From the NCBI GenBank assembly GCA_037957365.1, contig JARHVA010002374.1, positions 1,672,501-1,736,500 on the forward strand: a stretch of DNA of 64,000 nucleotides, read 5' to 3'. The stretch comes from Torreya grandis (taxonomy: Eukaryota > Streptophyta > Pinopsida > Cupressales > Taxaceae). Position numbers and translations under genes: made by a program. Positions 47,079-61,439 of the stretch are shown piece after piece (the first letter of the stretch is position 1; each line of letters begins with the position of its first letter). Under the pieces are notes generated by a model. That model searched no databases, was not told the origin of the DNA, and saw nothing but the letters and a program-made list of their open reading frames with translations.

Positions 47079-47489
47079 CACGTAATTTAAATATCTCTAA
47101 GCACATGTAAAAGATATAAACCTAAGAAGAAGAAAAAATAGCTTTCCAAAAAATACACTGTATGATGAAGAATGCAAGGAAAAAAGAACACTAAGGTAGC
47201 CATTGGGTATAATGAATTGAAATTAAAAAATTGTGACCAAATGGCGAGGACAAAAAAAGAAGAGTACATGAGAAAAAGATAGAGCTAATATACTTAGGGA
47301 AGCAAAATCCAAAAATATTTTTGTAGGGAGTTACATAAAGGAAGAACACAAATATAAAATAACATTATAAGAAGTTGGTGGTTAGAGTAGTCAAAATAGT
47401 TGTACGAACGTGAAAATTAAAAATACATACCCCTACAATCAATGTTAAATAGTAACTTTTCATAATTAGAGATCCAAAAAATGATCAAG
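47079..47489. other. AT-rich flank, no gene recognised
   Basis: Adenine-rich sequence between the gag-only element and the LINE fragment; no supported feature. Confidence 0.4.
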
Positions 47490-48035
47490 TAATTAGCAAA
47501 AAATAAGGATCGGGACATAAATGGCCTAAAATTAAAATATCTAAAATGAGGAGTAGATAACCTATCAAAACATATTAGAGGAATATTTAATAGGGTTATT
47601 TAGAATGGTTTCCTGATATAGTAGATAACTATCCTATTCAATCCTTTGTTCAAAAGTGGGGATGTTAATAACCCTTCAAACTACTGAACCATTATGGTTA
47701 ATCCTCTCTTAACAAAACCTTTTAGGAGAAAGGTAAAATGTAAAATCAATTATTGTGCTCAATAAAATTGAAAGAGAGCAAAATGTCAAACAATTTTTGG
47801 ACAAAAATATTCAATAATAGATCATTATTCATAATAAGACACCTAGTTGAAAAGGTTTGAGATTAAAAAGGTGAAATCTACTATGATTGCATAGATTTCA
47901 AGAAATAATTTGATATAGTGTTGATGAGAAAATTAATGAGTGTAATGGAGTAACTAAGGGTCCCCATACACTACAGGGTAGTAGTCCACAAACTATATGA
48001 GCAAGTTAATGCTAAAATTAAAATGAAAGAAGGTT
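47490..48035 (+). pseudogene. LINE (non-LTR) reverse transcriptase fragment
   Basis: The plus strand, with frameshifts and stops, resembles the RT of plant L1-type LINEs. Pieces include a NPSNYRTIM-like string near 47665, RAKCQ..F..K.S.IDH near 47775-47830, RHLVEKV (about 47845), GEIYYDCIDFKK.FDIVL (about 47870-47925) and VPIHYRVVVHKLYEQVNAKI (about 47960-48020). These follow the order RT motif 1 to 3. No catalytic YADD box is seen downstream, since similarity ends at about 48035 where unrelated sequence begins. The terminal KLYEQVNAKI piece is repeated at about 48840-48890 by the tandem duplication. Confidence 0.75.
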
Positions 48036-49673
48036 TTTTTGAGTGTTGTTGACCATTTGTCACTTTTTGTCCTTGGGATCCATGCCTATCACTTCATCAT
48101 GTTTTGCCTTGAGCTTCTACCCCATTCCAATCATCTTTCATGTTGTCCTTTTGTGTAAATCATTCTAGTATTTTCTTCCTATGCATGTACTTTCCCTTGG
48201 CTCTTTATTTATGTCATTGCTCTCATGATCATGTACAAGACTTGTGTCTCCATTCTTCCTTCTAGGCACCACCAACCCACATTGAATTTTTTGATTGCTC
48301 ATCTAGCGTAGTGAACTTTATCTCATCTATCCAGGGTTGTGCATTCTCATAGATCAATATTTTTGGTTGGCACAAAAAACATATTTTTCCATCATTTTCT
48401 AATAAAATAATCCTCTCCTAAAAACTTAGACATCTGATAGTTATAACTCTTAAAAAAAAGTCCCTACTTGACTTGACTAATTGGATTTATGAGATGTGTG
48501 TGTCTTATTTCATTCTTCATGTATCTACAATGCTTAGGAACTAATTTAATCTATTTTACCAAAATCAAAAATTACATAAAGGAAATGGTTGAATCCTTAT
48601 TACGCAAGAATCATGTGCATGAGCACACATTTTAGGTAGAAATTATGCATATTTTACTTTCTGAATTCATGATCACACACCATAATACAACACCTTATCT
48701 TCCACATATAAATAGAACTGTAGAGGCCTTTAATAAAATTTTGGTCATTCGCCTCACTAATATCTATGATGTAGGGTGCAAAGATTGGGATGATCGAATA
48801 TCAATAGTCTTGTGGGCCTAATACATGATAGGGTAGTAGTCCAAAAACTATATGAGCAAGTTAATGCTAAAATTGAAATGCAAGAAAGTTTGTTTAAGTG
48901 TTGTTGACCATTTATCACTTTGTGTCCTTGGGCTCCATACCTATCACTTCATCATGTTGTGACTTGAGCTTCTACCTCATTCTAATCATATTTTATGTTG
49001 TCCTTCTGTGTAAATCATTCTACTATTTTCTTCCTATGCACATGCTTTCCCTTGGCTCTTTATGTGTGTTGTTTCTCCCATGATCATGCACAAGACTTGT
49101 GTCTTCATTCTTCCTTATAGGCACCACCAACCCACATTGAATTTTGTGCCTATTTGTCTAGCATAGTGAGATTTATCTCATCTATCTAGGGTTGTGCATT
49201 CTCATAAATCAATATTTTGTTTGGCACAAAATCATATTTTTCCATCATTTTCCAATGAAATAATCCTCTCCTAGAAACTTAGACATTTGACAGCTATGTC
49301 TCTTAAAATAAAGTCCCTGCTTGACTTGATTAATTAGATTTATGAGATGTGTGTGTCTTATTTCATTCTTCATGTATCTACCATGCTTAAGAACTAATCT
49401 AATCTATTTTACCAAAATCAAAAATTACATAAAGGAAATGGTTGAATCTTTATTACACAAGAACCATGTGCATGAGCACACATTTCAAGTAGAAATTATG
49501 CATATTTTACTTTTTGAATTCATGATCACACACCATAAGACAACACCTTATCTTCTACATATAAATATAACTGTAGAGGCCTTCAATAAAATTTTGGTCA
49601 CTTGCCTCACTAAGATCTATAATTTAGGGTGCAAGGATTGGGATGATCAAGTATCAATGGTCTTTTGGGCCTA
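47966..49673. repeat. 855-bp tandem duplication
   Basis: Unit 1 (47966-48820) and unit 2 (48821-49673) are direct repeats with about one difference per ten to fifteen bases. Each unit contains the end of the LINE fragment, a spacer and a piece of gypsy integrase (TTPYLPHI...VEAFNKILV). The duplication breakpoint lies at WDD..S.V.WA in the integrase frame, so only unit 2 continues into the rest of the integrase. Confidence 0.88.
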
Positions 49674-50115
49674 CCAAACCATGTACAAGTGCCTAAACAA
49701 GTATACACCATTTTATCTAGTGTTTGGAACTAAGGTTGTCGTATCCATAGAATTATTGGTGTCTTCCCTATGCATTTCCTAAATCGATCACCTTGACAAC
49801 ATAGATTCCTTAGATGCACTACTAGAATACCCAATGAAACTAGATGAATGGCTCACCATTGCTTGATGGATCCACACTACATAAAAGGAAAAATAGAAGG
49901 CTTGGCATGATAATCATATCAAGGGAAAGATATTGATCTAGGGCACCCTTATCTTCCTCTATGACTCCAAATATTTGATGCATATTGGTAAGCTTTAAAC
50001 CTAGTGGCTCAAGCCCTATATTATTCACAATATTTTAGAGGCTAACACATGTAAATTACTTATGTTAAATGGTGAAATGATCCTTAGGCATTTCAATGGA
50101 AATTGTCTCAAGTTG
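49430..50115 (+). pseudogene. pol: Tat gypsy integrase, C-terminal part
   Basis: Plus-strand integrase remnant from another Tat element. Motifs in order: HHKTTPYLLHINITVEAFNK (about 49530-49590), TKIYNLGCKDWDDQVSMVFW (about 49610-49665), YKCLNKYTPFYLVFGTKVVV (about 49685-49745), then after stops KAWHDNHIKGK (about 49900-49925), FLYDSKYLMHIGKL (about 49955-49995) and LKLYHT (about 50110). This corresponds to the third catalytic-residue region and the C-terminal tail. The left part of the core lies in the tandem duplication. RT and RNase H are missing. Its strand agrees with the unidentified ORF further right. Confidence 0.85.
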
Positions 50116-51358
50116 TATCACACTTAAGCATGTTTGGGAATGTTGTAATAAGGCATATGTGATTTACATTATGTACTTTTTTTACTTTCTAGATTAGAGT
50201 AGCCTAGGTTAGCTTTTGCATGAAATAATTTTTGCGTTATCTATGTAATAATACACATGCACCTCATAATACCAATTGAGTGAGTTTAGAAAGATATTTA
50301 CTTTAGAATCCTTATGCTAGATGTCTAAGTTTTTGGGTGAGTATTTTGGTGTACTTTTTATAAGTATATATCTCTAATTAAATAGCAGTTTGGTAGTATA
50401 GACATTTTAAAGATTGTAAATGCTAAGAAGCTTAAAGGTTCATTTGTAGCTTGGTGACCATTACAATAATATATTTATAGAGATTTATGAGTTTGATGTT
50501 GTTCTCTCATGATCCACTCATCTAAATGCTTACACCCCTTTGACAATATTCCAATAAGATACTTGTTGTGTTGGAGGACCAAACACATAATTTAGTGTGG
50601 GGTGGGGGTAGTATGAAGTATTGTAAAAAGGAATAATGGGGAAAGGAAGTGCACAAAATGAAATAAATAGTAGTATCCACAAACACAAAAGGGAAGAGTG
50701 CATGTAACAGATTGACATCACTCAAAAAATTCAAAAGTTGAAATAATTATTGTAAATAGATTGCATGCACTAGCAATTAATGCAAGGATGGTAACATTAA
50801 ATGCTCAAGCTTGGGAAGTGAAAAGGCCATTGCATGGACAACCAACATATTGAAATAAGTATGGGGAAAAGCAAGAAGAAGGATAAAATAGGGTAAGGGC
50901 ATGTTATGTTAAAACTTTGTGTTTAAGAAACCCAAAGCAACCCCAAAATCCCAATTGAACTAGATCAACAAAGATATTTTCTAATTTGGACCAAGATAAT
51001 GTTGAACTACCAATTAGAGGACATAATTAAGATCTCAAATAAATTGAAACTCAAATACACCAAAAACTTGAGGTAGTTTGGGGGGAGAGAAAGGAAGGAT
51101 TCATCAAGTTACAAGTTATAAAGGTTGTCAACTTCCATTAAGACTTTGTGAAGCTTAGGACAGAGTCTAACAATGCCACTTCCAGTATAAGGGCATTCTA
51201 ACAAAAATTTAGGTATTCGATTAAGTAGGTATGTTGATGGTGAACCAAATTGGTTTCAAGCCCATGACTAGAAAGAATCATAAGGTAGCCTCAACCATAG
51301 CACCCTTAAAATTTATAAGTCATAGGCAACTAGTTAAGAAAAGGGAACTAGAACACAA

Positions 51359-51429
<71 letters not shown>

Positions 51430-51762
51430 TGAAGAAGCAATAGACAATACAATATTTGAGGGGCCATCAACCATTATTATATAATTAATAGAGGAAGTGG
51501 CAATTTTAAGTGTGAATACAAGAGAAGCCTGTCTATCTCCAAGAAGGCCAAGAAGATAGAGCCAAGAAAGAATGCACCCAAGGATAGATAAAATAAATAT
51601 ACACCAATCCTGCCCCAAATAAGAGATAGATAGACCAACAAATCTGAGCTTCCTAGAAATGTAATATCCTGATAATGTGGTATGAAATAAAACATGGGAG
51701 TCTAAGGTGGAAAAAACAAGGGGGATAATTACAACCATCGATAAGGGAGCAGGTCAACAAAT
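50116..51762. other. Tat 3' region spacer with (TA)n
   Basis: No domain is recognised. A (TA)n run of about 65 bp at 51361-51426 breaks a plus-strand stretch (51231-51760) that has few stops and may belong to the ORF that follows. GGGGGGAGAGAAAGG near 51079 is purine-rich but is not next to an LTR. Confidence 0.45.
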
Positions 51763-52970
51763 TTGACATTAATAATTACTACATGGTCAATACAGATAGG
51801 ATGACCATACAAGGAAATGTAATCTTTAATGACTCCATCTACTAGTTGCTAGATAGAGTTAAGGATCTCCAATTATACGAGATTCCTTATTTTGGTAAGG
51901 CTGAGGAGTAGGTACACTTCTTACTTTCATTCATATATAAGGACAAATTCTAATTTTCCAAATGAATAATGGAGATTATGTCGACCCAAATCCACAAGGT
52001 AAATGAACTAGTCTAGTAAAGTAAATACATTAGGGAAGCACTGACTAACAATAAGGAGATAGAGTGAGTGGACAAATAATTGGAATACAATAAGGAAGGT
52101 TTCATTTTCTCCAATACAACCATCAAAGACCTAACTATAAGGGTTGTAATGCACCTTATAAGTACCAAGTTGAATATGTCGTGTTAGGCAGAAGTAAATG
52201 AGAACTTTCTCTACATCTCACATGAAATGGTTTGGGGTATATTGTCAACATTTCTAAGTTCCTTGTTGAATCAATCATTTAAGGTAAAAAGAAGGTGCAT
52301 AAGACTAGAGAGAGATTTAAATATGGATCCATCTTGATATTCCTATTGTTTGATGAAATGGCATACCCAAGAGCACCCAAAAGGGTCAATGGACATATCC
52401 CATGCATCACAAGTCCCCAATCTTGAAGTACAATAAGTATACCTACCATGTGATGGTCTCCCTAAAATATAAGGTTAGAGTGCAATCGTGGTTCACCCAA
52501 ATGAAGGAGGATATAGGGGATGAATGACATGCACCAAGGCTTCTCCTTGAAATGTTAAAGGATCATGCCAATTTTATCACAATACAACACTTAACCTTGG
52601 TAAAGATAAGGTTGATTGATTTAAATATGATGTAATGAAGCTGTTATATACATTTACAGTGTAGTACTTCATGGATGTAGTGAATGGAATCAAGAATGCA
52701 CAAAGAGTAATAGAGGACATGTAAAGGATCAAAATAGATGTCCATGCCCTTCACATAAAATATGCATGTCTAGGTGAGGTCACACATAAAGAGGAGGATG
52801 AGGTAGATATAATTAAATGCTTCATCATCCCCACTCAAATAATTAACATAGGGGGAAAGAACCAGAGCCTCATTTATATGCATAAACCTAAAAATAAGGC
52901 AGTAGGTGTAGGTGATCAAGCACAAGATAAATTTGTTTTATTAGTCAATAAGGGTCAATAAGTTTGTAGG
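51763..52970 (+). pseudogene. Unidentified decayed ORF, N-terminal part (interrupted by an LTR element)
   Basis: From about 51763 the plus strand keeps one frame for 400 codons with about 15 stops, nearly all TAG, TGA or TAA that would arise from Gln, Arg or Trp by one C-to-T or G-to-A change. Readable strings are VKDLQLYEIPYFGKAEE (about 51850), KEGFIFSNTTIKDLTIRVVM (about 52095-52155), NENFLYISHEMVWGILSTF (about 52200-52255), LLNQSFKVKRRCIRLERDLN (about 52265-52320) and YFMDVVNGIKNAQRVIEDM (about 52665-52720). I do not recognise the family. It lies downstream of the Tat integrase remnant on the same strand, so it may be a sense additional ORF of that element, or an independent gene. The frame ends at the target duplication at 52966-52970 and resumes at 63545. 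Confidence 0.6.
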
Positions 52971-54179
<1,209 letters not shown>

Positions 54180-56763
54180 TTTTGACCATTTTTGAGATAA
54201 TATTGTCAGACACTAGGCATAGTAACATCTTTTCAAAGACTAAAAAAATTGTCAAGAATAAATTTGATAAGACTTGAAGAATGATGTCTTCACTCTTCTC
54301 TTTTTGTAATTTTATGAGCTAGTAAACTTATATTGATACCCCAAAGGGTGTTTGATTACCCTAGGATACCCCTTTGAGGGGATGGTTGGGGAAGAAGTTG
54401 AAATAGATGGGCCCTCAAAAAAAGAGAGGAAGAAGATAAAAATGATGGGCATGGCCCCAATAAGAGCAGTCTTGGTTGATCATAATAATGTGCCCCAATA
54501 GGGAAATTTTAATCATGGATACAAGGAGCTATCCAGTATGGCAAATTTTGATCATTGATCAGCTTTAATGGTTTGCCCTAGTAGGGCAAATTTTCACTCT
54601 TAGAGATGATGATTAGGCACTTGATAAATTAGTTGGGGGATAGTAGACAAGGAGACCTCTTACTTTAGCATCACCAATTATACTTTCATCACCTTGATTT
54701 TTGATACAATACCAAAATGTAAGCACCGTGATATAAAACACCATGATGACCAAGCCATAATAGGAAAAAGGACTGGCCCCCAATCTAAGAGGCAATTGGA
54801 AACATTGCACTGATGATAAAAAAACATGATGATAATGCTGCCAAATGTTAATAGATGGACTCAAGTACAACTGCATGATAATAAGCACCATTATGATGAC
54901 CCTACCAACATAATGAAATAAGTTAAGGAAATAATAGAAAAAGGGAAAAAAATAAAACAATGCAAATAAACAAGCAAACACAAATCAAAAGAAAAACAAC
55001 ATAAATCATCCAGTTGCTCAAAGATACACACCAAGAACAATCAAAATAATCATGATAAAAACAAAAAACACTAGTAGTCAGAAAACCATTTGTGTGTGTG
55101 TGAATGTAAGGTTTTACTCTTGGGAATTTCCCCCTAAGCTCAAGAAGACAACTGACAGGATAAGATAGTAACCTAGACTTAAGGAGGGAATAAAAGAATA
55201 AGGAATGGGTGCCCAAGCTAACTCTAAATTCCCCATTGCAAGTAGATAATGACTACATATCCCCATAGACTTTAGGCCAAATTTAGTTCTCCTATGGATA
55301 TGGGATAGAAGAAAAATGATGACAAGTGAGAGATTAGATTTCAAAGGAAATGGGAAAAGTCAAACTCATAAAATAATGAGAGGATTTTGAGCTAAATGGT
55401 AACAAGGAATGGTCAATATAATTGGTTGAGCTGACCCAAGATACCCCATGCATCCAAACATTGCCTACATAGTTTGTGTGGCCCTTAGGCTAATGTAGTT
55501 CTTCTAGACATGGGAGTGAACATGATCGGGAAACGGTAATGGTAAATGATCATGGTTGGATAAGGGTTTTCTACCTGACAAATATGGTTAATTATGACAT
55601 CTAGAATAGAGCTAAAGGCCACTGGTGAATAGGATGATAAATCAAGAAGAATTTTTGATGATTAATATCTCTCATAGATATTTTAAACCTTTTTGGAACT
55701 TTTTGATTTTTTAGGTTGTTTTGGGGATTTTCAAATTGTTGGGGATTTTGGAATATTTTGAATGTTTTGGGGTTTTGGTCATCTCAAATCAATGGAGGAT
55801 TACAAGATGTAGAAAGTTAACTCACAAAATGGAGAGATCATGGCTTAAATTACTCATAAAATGGCAAGAGTGTGGAAAAGGGGTGATCAAGCTAACCTCA
55901 AAAATTGAGTGCTACCTACATAGTCCAAATAGACCTCAGGTCAATGTAGTTCCACTATAACATAAACTATTATGAATCAATAATGGGGTTGAAAACATGA
56001 ATGGCACAAGAGTAGAACAAATGGTACATGATCGACACAATGGGATTAATGGCATAAATGATAATGAGGGAAAAGAATAGGAATTTATAAGGAACATGTC
56101 ATGTGAGAACCAAATGTGCCCAATCATCAAAGTGAGATAGGGATAATAGGCCAAAATACACTTCTCAAACAAGTCTCAATATACCTTCCACTTCCATAAC
56201 TAGGTAAAGATGAGAAGAACAATGGTCACAATAAGATGGGCTAGGCTAAATAAGATTGAATGGCTAAAATGGCTTCAATGGAAATGGTCTAAAATGGCCA
56301 AGATGGCTTGAACAAAATGTTTTATAATGTGGATAGGGCTGCCCCCAAGTGTCAAGGTACTTGTAGATAAAAAATTATTTCATTTTTGTATTTTGATTGA
56401 TTTTTCTTTATTTTTTTTTATTTTCTAACATCTCAACTTAATAGAGGATTACGAGATGCACAATGTGGACCATTTACTATCTAACCAATACATGCTCAGA
56501 ATGGTAGCTCTAATTGAATCTTACTATTGATATGAATGAGACAACTATTGTTATGATCTTCATTGGTTGTCGATTATGCTTCCTCCAAACCTCTAGACAA
56601 GATGTCTTCATAGTCTCTTTGAAAAAGAGTCTTGTTAGGAAGGGTAAAGAAGGGTAGCCTTGGGATAAATCATCTGATTGGATAATGTAATATAGGGCTT
56701 GAATGGATAATATGATCATAATAGAATGTATAATGGTTGATGGATAAATGAAGATTAGGATTT
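54180..56763. other. Internal non-coding region
   Basis: No recognisable domain. Weak repeats of a GCCCCAATAAG..GGTTTGCCC type near 54450-54590 resemble the 42-bp array at 58375-59335. CTCAAAATGG-rich stretches near 55800-55900 and ATGGCTTGAATGG-like words near 56260-56320 look locally repetitive. Confidence 0.45.
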
Positions 56764-57435
56764 TCAGTCACACAATATTGTGGATTCTGGAATTGACTTG
56801 ATTTTGGTTGTGGCAAGGCCAATATTATCTCCAGTAATGTCTTCATCAACCAATGAGGAACTAATTGGCTCGACCATTGGTGCCTCAAAGAGGTTTTCAC
56901 CAAAAAAATATTTTTGATTATTCTGACTTGAATTGTCTAATAGCTCCTTGGATAAGTTTTCACTAAGGGATGTTGATAATTCATTTTGATTTTCCCTTAG
57001 CACCTTAAGCAAGGTTTAACTAAAGGATTTTGAATTTTCATTTTGATTATCATCTATCACCTTAAACAAGGTTTTAATAGAAGATGTTGAGTTTAAACTT
57101 TGATTGTTCCCTAGTTCCTCAAACATTGTTTCACTAAGAGATTGTTCTTCTACTTGGCCATTATCTTGCTTCCCCAAAAATTCTACTACTGAGATGTTGC
57201 CATGGAATAAGTTTAATAATTCATAATTATGTTAGTCTTAATCAATGTTTGTGGAAAGTGGTATGCCAATAGAATGGCTAGATGGGTTAATGGAAAAGGC
57301 ATGTGTAATGGAAATGGAAAGGGAAAAGGTGTCACAATTATTGTAGAGGCCACTAGGAGAACTTGCATTAATGCTAAAGGAAATGTCCTCAAAAATAATG
57401 GAAGGATCATAAATGTTTTCAATCGAATATATCAT
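56764..57435 (-). pseudogene. Small ORF with degenerate 25-residue repeats
   Basis: Two minus-strand open segments (57435-57238 and 57012-56764) are in the same frame, separated by a few stops. Between about 57170 and 56930 the frame shows at least three degenerate units of about 25 codons around NQNE-S-S, for example DDNQNENSKSFS, RENQNELSTSLSENL and GNNQSLNSTSS, each followed by a TLFKV / TLLKV-like string. This is Ser/Asn-rich with no known domain. It could be a structural or intrinsically disordered ORF of the element. A frameshift separates it from the open segment at 57497-57709. Confidence 0.5.
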
Positions 57436-58374
57436 AAATGTGCAGCCAATGTCACAACATCCATTAATATCTTCTGATTTTCAAGCTGACTCTGACTCAA
57501 GAGGATGTGAATCCAATGTTTAGACTGATGTTGATTTTACTTATGATGTTAAATATGGTATTGGTTATAGAATGGAACCCAATTATAATATTGGTTCTAA
57601 AATAGATTCTATTTCTAAGGTTGAAGCAGTTAGGGAAAGGGCCTATTAAATTGCATTTTTCACAAGTACCTTGTTCACCTTTTTCTTGAAAATGAAGGCT
57701 TTGGGACAAAGAAATGTTTGGAAATGGGGAACTTTTGGTAATGAATGAATAATGGGCTTTTCAAAAATAGTTTAGTTTCGGTCAAATATGGGTGATTTGA
57801 CAAATATGTTGACAATGGTTTGACTATTTGATATTTCTTTAGAAGTGGACATATCTAATCGTATTTGGGAAGGGGATGATGGCATATCCCAATCAAGTAG
57901 TTATTAGACTTGGGCAGACTTGGCTTGTCAATAGATAAAGGTCATTAGATGGGTAGTGGCATAATAGGTCTAGAGAATTGGATTCGTTGTGGTTTCTCTT
58001 TAGGAGATTTGATCAAATAGCGTAATTCCTCTACCGAAAATCCAACAAGAAGTTTATCACCAAGCTCTAACACCCCAAGAAGGTTTTCATCTTTGTTATC
58101 AAATAATTATCGATCAAATTATTAATGTTCATAATCTACACTAAATAATATATCTAGGAGGGATCATTGCTGTAAAATGGTTGGTTTACTTTGTTATGGA
58201 TATAATATTGTATTAGATTTTTAGCTAATGCTTGAAGTGTTTAAATTAGAGGTAAAGTAGTCTAGCTATTTACTAAGTTGAGTGATTTGATCTATTGCTT
58301 TTTGACACAAGACTGACCATGCTAAAACAAGTTTAAGGTCAGGAGACACCATGACTCAGATTAACCTTGGACTA
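57436..58374. other. Internal region, weak minus-strand frames only
   Basis: The short minus-strand frame at 57497-57709 may extend the ORF to the left after a frameshift. Nothing else is supported. Confidence 0.4.
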
Positions 58375-59335
58375 ATGCCCCAAAGCAAGGATACGTACAA
58401 GGGAAATTGGGTGGAATAAATTTGCCCCAAAGAGGGTGGACTTGGATTCAATTAGAATGGGCCCAAGGAGGTGGTCTTGACATAGATTACAATGTTTTGG
58501 CCTCAAAAAAGGTGGTGTTAGCACAGATGGTGAATAGGCTTGGCCCTAAAAAGGGTGGTATTGGCACATGTTATAATAGGTTGGAACCAAAAAGGGTAGT
58601 ATTTACATAGATTAGAATGGGTTGGCCCCAAATAAGAGTGGTCTTGGCACATATTAGAATGGTTTGGCCCCAAAAAGGGTAGTCTTAGCACATATGGTGA
58701 GTAGGCGAGCCCCAAAAAGGGTAGTATTAGCATAAATTAGAATGGGTTAGCCCCAAAAAAAGGTTAGTCTTGGCATATATTGGAATGGTTTGGCCCCAAA
58801 AAAGGGCAATCTTGGCACATATTAGAATGGTTTGGCCCAAAAAAGGGTGATCTTGGCATATATTAAAATAGGTTGGCCCCCAAAAGGGAAGTATTGGCAT
58901 AGATTATAATGGGTTAGCCCCAAATAAGGGTGGTCTTGGCACATATTGGAATGGTATGGCCCAAAAAAAGGGTGGTCTTAACATAGATTGGAATGGTTTG
59001 GCCTCAAAAATGGTGGTATTGGCACATATTAGTATAGGTTGGCCCAAAAAATGGTAGTATTGGCATAGATTAGAATGGGTAGGCTATAAATAAGGTTGGT
59101 CTTGATAGATTGGAATGGTTTGGTCCCAAAACAGGGTGGTCTTGGCACAAATGGTGAATAGACTAGCCCCAAAAAGGGTAGTATTGGCATATATTAGAAT
59201 GGGTTATCCCCAAATAAGGGTACTCTTGGCATAGATTAGAATGGTTTGGCCCCAAAAAAGGGAGATCTTGGCACATATTGGAATCATTTGGCCCCTAAAA
59301 GGGTGGTCTTGGCACAGATTGGAATGTGGTTCAAG
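58375..59335. repeat. 42-bp tandem repeat array
   Basis: About 20-22 degenerate copies of a 42-bp unit whose core is GGCCCCAAAAAAGGGTGG followed by TCTTGGCACATATTAGAATG. The GGCCCC.AAAAGGG part is the best conserved. The plus-strand frame at 58407-58610 is an artefact of the array. Confidence 0.92.
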
Positions 59336-61439
59336 ACAAACTACATTTGGATGTGATTTGGCGTATGGTAACTTGGTTCAAGATGAACTAGATTTGGATT
59401 CTCAAGTTTTAATTGGCCTTGGTATATATTGAATGTTTGATTGGGTTTGTCAATTCAAATTTTCAAATGGTCTAGTTTAATCAAATTTGGATCATGTAAG
59501 TATCCAAATAGGAAAGGTCTGTGAGTCAAACTTGTTTCCAAAAGGGTGCACAAATATTGGTACATCAAAAAAATTCAACAAGTTTCATTCTAGTGTGGAA
59601 TATTGGTGTAAAAGGCCATTTAATTTGATTGTAAGATTTGACCTAGAATTTGAACAAATTCACTTTGTAATTTGATTTGGTTTGAAGTTATGTGAACTTT
59701 GGATTAAAAGTTGGCTTTAAACAAGGTTTGATCAACATTGGTTTTGATCATTGGACTTAAATTAAACTTGATTTGATTTGGAAAGTTGATTGAATTTTAA
59801 ATTTTTAAGAATAATTGAAAGGCATTTGTTTTTTGGAAATTGTCTAATTTGATTTGATTTGGGTTGACTTGGTCAACCATATTTGGTATTGGACAAAAGC
59901 TTAGACTAGAATTGGAATTTGGCATTTGAATTGGTATTGGTTTTGAATAGGATGACATAACGACATGATTTGAACATTAGTTACATTTGAATTCAAAATT
60001 GGTATTTGTAATTTGACACAATTGGACTTTAGTCTTGGAAATGATATTGGCAATTAAACTTGGAATGGATTGGTTTGACCTTGCAAAGAAGGTTGGCTTA
60101 GAATTGGTACTTGATTTGAAATTAAATAGATGGCATAATGATGTACAATGAATAAGAACTTTGTAATTTGGTTTAACTTTACAAATAAAGTTGACTTGAA
60201 TTGAAATGGAAATTAGGATTCAAAGGACAAGGCTTTTGGTTCAATTTTGGCACCGTAATGATGTGGTTTGAATAAGTAAGGATGGTGTTTAAGACCAAGT
60301 TATAACATGCTACTTTGGTTTGACTTAGAATTAGGGTATATTAATGCCTCATTATGTGTGTATAAAATGGTTTTGGTTTTGGACTTGGTTGGTTTTATTT
60401 GGTCTTGAGTGTAAACTAGGTTTTGAAACAATAATCAAGTAACAACACATAAACATTTCAAGGAGATTTAATAACCGATGCGGGTTTGCATCATATCCAT
60501 TGACCCTTAAAAAATACTTGCCTTGAGAGAGGATTTAAAATTTTAAATGTTCATTAAATAAATTATTGTAATTATTAGTAGGGCTTTTACACCCCCTTTT
60601 CTCTCAAGGTTCATACAGTTGAGGCAATCTTCAAGGACTATTACCTTTGCACCCCTACATCAATGAATGATCTATAATAAAAAAAACATCTAAGAAGTAA
60701 TCTAAGACTAGGCCATTCATGATAGGGTCTTGTCCCTTCACAAACACTTCAACCATAAGGGTCTCAGTGAAGTGCTACCAGATTTGGGGTTTACTTACTA
60801 TTTTATAATGGGCTATCTAGATGGTCCCTATATACCTCACGGTACCGGGCATAAATCCATCAATGAATAAATTCAATGTCATTGCCAAGATTGCTCCTTT
60901 TGAGGGTACCACACACTAATGTTAAATACTGGAAAGAACTCCTTGGGGTTACTTTCCTCACATGACTTTGTGAAAGCACAAAGCCATGTCTTCATGATGG
61001 ACACGTTCCTTAATTTATATACCCCATTGAATAAGTGGTTTTTGGTATGATGTTAGGATGTCACTTTCTAGGTCAATACACCCCTAAAGACTTGCAAGAA
61101 GGTGATAAAATACACCCCACTAAATCAAATGAAAAATAGGTTACAGGCAAATAGGAACTTTTGCATTTTTGAGTCACCCAAAAGGGGACTAAATACACAC
61201 GAAAATAACCCCACAAGACAATCAATTAATCAAGCAAACTTGTAATAAAGTAAATAAATTTGAAAATGAACAAGTTTCTTAAACCCAAATTGAATTTTGA
61301 ATTCATTTTAATGCTTAAATCGAAATGTGAGATATAATTAAATTATTGTGACTCAAAACACCATTTTTTAGCCAAGGACTTACAACATAAAATGATTAAA
61401 AGTTTAAAACAAGTGGTTTTGAGCTAAAAGGAGCTTGAA
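59336..61439. other. TTGG/TTTG-rich internal region
   Basis: Long stretch rich in TTTGATTTGG, TTGGTTTTG and GAATTGG words, without recognisable coding. It may represent older, eroded repeats of the element. Confidence 0.45.

Noticed and set aside
51334..51738. Minus-strand 134-residue frame containing Tyr-Ile repeats
   Set aside because: It contains the (TA)n microsatellite, and the opposite strand has better coding continuity with the unidentified ORF.
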